DNA of 64,000 nt from Flavobacterium potami (GTDB taxonomy: Bacteria > Bacteroidota > Bacteroidia > Flavobacteriales > Flavobacteriaceae), in the NCBI RefSeq assembly GCF_020026915.1, contig NZ_JAINUY010000008.1:124001-188000 (forward strand), in the 5' to 3' direction. Below are positions 61,782-64,000 of this stretch, piece by piece. The first letter of the stretch is position 1. Each line of letters starts with the position of its first letter. The translations under genes were made by a program, and so were the position numbers. The notes below the pieces were generated by a model. It saw nothing but the letters and a program-made list of their open reading frames with translations, ran no database searches and was not told where the DNA came from.

Positions 61782-62522
61782 TTACAAAGCCAACAAAAAT
61801 TCTTTATAGTTTTTAGAAACCGGAAGTTCGATTTGAGTTAAAATAATGGTATTTGAATTTCTCCAAGATTTAAAATGCGACGGATTTATTAAATGCGAAC
61901 GATGAATTTGCATTAAAAAATCAAAATCATCTTGAACTTTTTTGAGCGAAGAACGAATTAATTTTGATTGAAGTTTTCCATTTTCGATATAAAAAATCTC
62001 AACATAATTCTGCGCATTCGAAATACAAACCAAATCGGCTTTGTTGATTTTTAAAACATCTAATCTATTTTCGCCTTTAATTACAAGAATATCTTCTTTT
62101 ACAGGAATTAGTTTTATCAAATAAGTTCTAGCAAGAATAAGTACAGGTGTCAAAATCAAAGCAACTTTGATAAAGATGACACTAAAAAACTGCCCAAAAT
62201 TATAACCTCCGTTTAAAATTGGACCTTTGTAGTAACAATAAACTCCAATTAAATAAATAGAATAATAAAAAAGAAGACTCAAAAGTTCGAGTTTTATATT
62301 CCACTTTTGGATTCTATCGTGAATCTTTTTTTGAAGAAAAGCGAGAACAGCATAACAAACAAAAGCCAATCCGCTAAAACCGAAACTGATCAAAAGCCAC
62401 GATTGAAAGTTTATTGTTCCATCATCAAAAGGTTTTATGATAAAAGCGAATATAAAAAGCCACAAGCTGATTAAACTCGCAATTATTAAATGATGCTTTA
62501 TTGATGGATTTAGTTTGTTCAT
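61782..62522 (-). CDS. Membrane-anchored LytTR-family DNA-binding regulator
   Basis: The 246-aa protein has four N-terminal membrane helices (about residues 12-30, 42-64, 78-100, 112-133) and a C-terminal LytTR domain (about 145-246). The domain carries ADLVCISNAQNYVEIFY, RSSLKKVQDDF, QIHRSHLINPSHF and LPVSKNYKEF. The fused membrane part probably senses an envelope signal directly, without a separate histidine kinase. Its target is unknown; the membrane protein downstream is the nearest candidate. Confidence 0.85.
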   Translation of the reverse strand: MNKLNPSIKHHLIIASLISLWLFIFAFIIKPFDDGTINFQSWLLISFGFSGLAFVCYAVLAFLQKKIHDRIQKWNIKLELLSLLFYYSIYLIGVYCYYKGPILNGGYNFGQFFSVIFIKVALILTPVLILARTYLIKLIPVKEDILVIKGENRLDVLKINKADLVCISNAQNYVEIFYIENGKLQSKLIRSSLKKVQDDFDFLMQIHRSHLINPSHFKSWRNSNTIILTQIELPVSKNYKEFLLAL

Positions 62523-62528
62523 TTTTTA

Positions 62529-62607
62529 TTTAACCGCAAAGAGCGCTAAGTTATACGCAAAGTTCGTAATGTTTTTTGCTCGCAAAGTCGCTAAGACGCA
62601 AAGTTTT
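62529..62607. repeat. CGCAAAG-type repeat cluster, left flank of the ABC-like gene
   Basis: TTTAACCGCAAAGAGCGCTAAG, CGCAAAGTTCG (62556-62566) and GCTCGCAAAGTCGCTAAGACGCAAAG (62578-62603) are variants of one dispersed Bacteroidota repeat. The inverted complement of this set occurs at 63499-63633, on the other side of the ABC-like gene. Confidence 0.7.
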
Positions 62608-62639
62608 ATTCGTTAATTTTAATATTTTCAGTATTCAAA

Positions 62640-63272
62640 CTAGTCGCACATTTTAGAAAATGCAATACTTCCGTCAATTATCTTTTTTAATTCTTCAAAT
62701 TCTACTGTCCATTCTATTGTTATAAATTTCGAACAGTTATTTTTCAAATCATCACTCCAGTCAATTAAAATAGCTGCACCTCCGTTTTTTATTTCTTCCT
62801 TAACAAATTCGTATGTTTTAAGGTAATAGTCGGCTCCCTCTCCTCTCAAATCAAAAGAGACATTTTTTGTTTTTGAAAAGACAGAACATAGCGAAAGTCG
62901 TTTTCTCTCGCTTGTGTTAAGATTTTTTATTTTATGTTTTTTAGTAAAACTATCTATTTCAAATATTCTTGACACTACAGAACTTTTTAGCTCGGCATTT
63001 CTTTTTAAATACTGCCTCACATTCATCGGGTAAATTATCCTTTTCAGCATTGATTCTTCTATAGGTCTAGCAAAAGTTAACGGCTTTATTACTTTTACAT
63101 TTTTATGTTTTTTTATACCTGCAAAAATAGAGACTAACTCCAATTTCATATCTTCCAGATAACGATGGTTCTCCATATAAATAACTATCAATTCTCCTTC
63201 GTACAACTCAAAAGGCGGTATAAAATATTGATCGGTTTTTATTCCTTTACTTTCTAATATTAAGTCTTTCAT
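62640..63272 (-). CDS. ABC-ATPase-like protein without Walker A
   Basis: The 210-aa protein follows the line of an ABC transporter ATPase. Its N-terminal strand order is ILESKGIKTDQYFIPPFELYEGELIVIYMENHRYLEDMK. A signature-like LNTSERKRLSLCSVFSKTKNVSFDLRGEG lies where LSGGE...Walker B normally is, followed by AAILIDWSDD. The Gly-rich Walker A loop is replaced by MENHRY and the Walker B acids are reduced to FDLRG, so nucleotide hydrolysis is unlikely. It could be a pseudo-ATPase partner or a relic. It lies between inverted repeats. Confidence 0.5.
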   Translation of the reverse strand: MKDLILESKGIKTDQYFIPPFELYEGELIVIYMENHRYLEDMKLELVSIFAGIKKHKNVKVIKPLTFARPIEESMLKRIIYPMNVRQYLKRNAELKSSVVSRIFEIDSFTKKHKIKNLNTSERKRLSLCSVFSKTKNVSFDLRGEGADYYLKTYEFVKEEIKNGGAAILIDWSDDLKNNCSKFITIEWTVEFEELKKIIDGSIAFSKMCD

Positions 63273-63498
63273 TTTCTGAATAAAAAAATATTTTAGAATA
63301 ATTTTACATCATCAAGATTACACAATTCTAAATTCAAAAACAATTCAACAATCAGAAAAGCTATATTTTAATAAAAGTATCTTCAAGAATGTGAAGCTGA
63401 TTATGAGTGATTATCTTTTGTGGAGTTTCTTGCGGAGATTTGCTTCGCCTATTCGCTATCGCTCGGGTCTCCTTCGTCGAGAGGACAAGACCGAGGAA

Positions 63499-63633
63499 AA
63501 AACTTTGCGCTTTAGCGACTTTGCAAGATTATTCTATTTAGAACTTAAAGAAACAACTTTACGTTTTTTTACTTCTTCAAAAAAATATTCCTTGCGTTCT
63601 TTGCGAAAAACCTTTGCGAACTTTGCGGTTAAA
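63499..63633. repeat. CGCAAAG-type repeat cluster, right flank (inverted)
   Basis: AAAACTTTGCGCTTTAGCGACTTTGC (63499-63524) is the near-complement of 62581-62607, and CGAACTTTGCGGTTAAA (63617-63633) is the complement of the left outer unit. Bases 63410-63498 also contain a partial TCTCCTTCGTCGAGAGGA-type repeat. The 472-base gap 63273-63744 therefore holds repeats and a promoter-like box, and no convincing gene. Confidence 0.65.
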
Positions 63634-63708
63634 CTTAGAACGAATCAAAATCAGAAACAAATAAGAAAACTTTAATAAATCAATTTTCCGCTATACATTT
63701 AAAATATG

Positions 63709-63716
63709 TAATTTTG
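63709..63716 (+). promoter_or_regulatory. -7 box (TAATTTTG) of the aminopeptidase gene
   Basis: An exact TAnnTTTG lies 28-35 bases before the ATG at 63745. No TTG at standard spacing is seen upstream. Confidence 0.4.
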
Positions 63717-63744
63717 AAATTCGAAGTTCAAAAACTAAGTTATT

Positions 63745-64000
63745 ATGAAATATCATCAAATAAACAGTGGTCTTTTTGTAAAAAACCGCAGAAAATTCAT
63801 GGCAGAAATGAAACCTAATTCGGTTGCCGTGTTCAATTCAAATGACATTTACCCAATTAGTGCTGATAGTACTTTACCTTTTGCACAGCACAGAGATATT
63901 TTTTATCTAAGTGGTGTTGATCAGGAAGAAAGTGTATTGCTTTTGTTTCCAGATGCGCCTTACGAAAATCAAAGAGAAATTCTTTTCTTGAGAGAAACAA
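63745..64000 (+). CDS. Xaa-Pro aminopeptidase (aminopeptidase P), N-terminal part
   Basis: The first 85 codons are in the window and the gene runs off the right edge. The visible sequence (FVKNRRKFMAEMKPNSVAVF, FAQHRDIFYLSGVDQEESVLLLFPDAP) is the creatinase-like N-terminal domain of aminopeptidase P, where R-D-x-x-Y-L-S/T-G is conserved. The metal-binding pita-bread domain would follow outside the window. It should release N-terminal residues before proline in the cytoplasm. Confidence 0.85.
   Translation, partial: MKYHQINSGLFVKNRRKFMAEMKPNSVAVFNSNDIYPISADSTLPFAQHRDIFYLSGVDQEESVLLLFPDAPYENQREILFLRET

Noticed and set aside
63391..63675. Open frame of 94 codons on the plus strand
   Set aside because: It lies almost wholly in dispersed repeats (CTCCTTCGTCGAGAGGA and CTTTGCG types), has an odd Arg/Lys/Ser-rich composition and no homologous features, so I treat it as chance.

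Overview
The window looks like a chromosome segment of a Flavobacterium-type member of the Bacteroidota. The signs are low G+C, promoters of the TTG-N17-20-TAnnTTTG type, a type B succinate dehydrogenase with a single cytochrome b subunit, an HMG-CoA synthase (flavobacteria use the mevalonate pathway), a PID-CTERM-like surface protein, a Bacteroidota-style VgrG and the dispersed inverted repeats common in this genus. Both ends cut genes: an unknown protein on the left and a Xaa-Pro aminopeptidase on the right.

Layout. 1-8.1 kb: seven-haem lipoprotein, LpxH-like hydrolase, QueD-like pterin synthase, crotonase-family protein, tRNA-Ala(GGC), then LpxR-like deacylase, MtgA and an FAD oxidoreductase in one tight minus-strand run. 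8.3-16.4 kb: S9 peptidase, a hybrid histidine kinase convergent with an NtrC-type sigma-54 activator, and six tandem PepSY-like exported proteins. 16.6-22.6 kb: core lipid, cofactor and translation genes (pdxA, DUF177, rpmF, fabH, accB, accC, ribE) and a small PID-CTERM-like protein.

23.04-37.49 kb is an integrated genomic island of about 14.4 kb in a CAU-anticodon tRNA gene. A 46-bp piece of the tRNA is duplicated at both ends. Inside are a tyrosine recombinase, an HTH repressor beside a long palindrome, an HNH-like zinc protein, an excisionase-like HTH, an SF3 helicase, a primase and two IS3-type transposases, one decayed. Its cargo is a three-gene minus-strand operon: a GHKL ATPase fused to a Shedu-like PD-(D/E)xK nuclease with an SSB-like C-terminal tail, a UvrD-like helicase, and an unrecognised 221-aa protein. 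I could not match this set to a named anti-phage system, and it is the best candidate here for something undescribed. No relaxase or conjugation gene is visible, so the island resembles a phage satellite or a passively moved integrative element more than an ICE.

37.6-47.7 kb: methylmalonyl-CoA epimerase with two large exported proteins, an Ig-like lipoprotein, a Coa1-like protein, a nitrilase-family amidase, a DeoR-type regulator and a GH20 hexosaminidase. 47.8-54.6 kb: a type VI secretion effector module of VgrG, a Tle1-type lipase and three tandem near-identical lipoproteins that are probably its immunity proteins; one copy has a divergent patch. 54.8-58.3 kb: sdhCAB. 58.6-64 kb: HMG-CoA synthase, small exported or membrane proteins, a membrane-anchored LytTR regulator, an ABC-ATPase-like protein with no Walker A motif set between inverted repeats, and the start of an aminopeptidase P.
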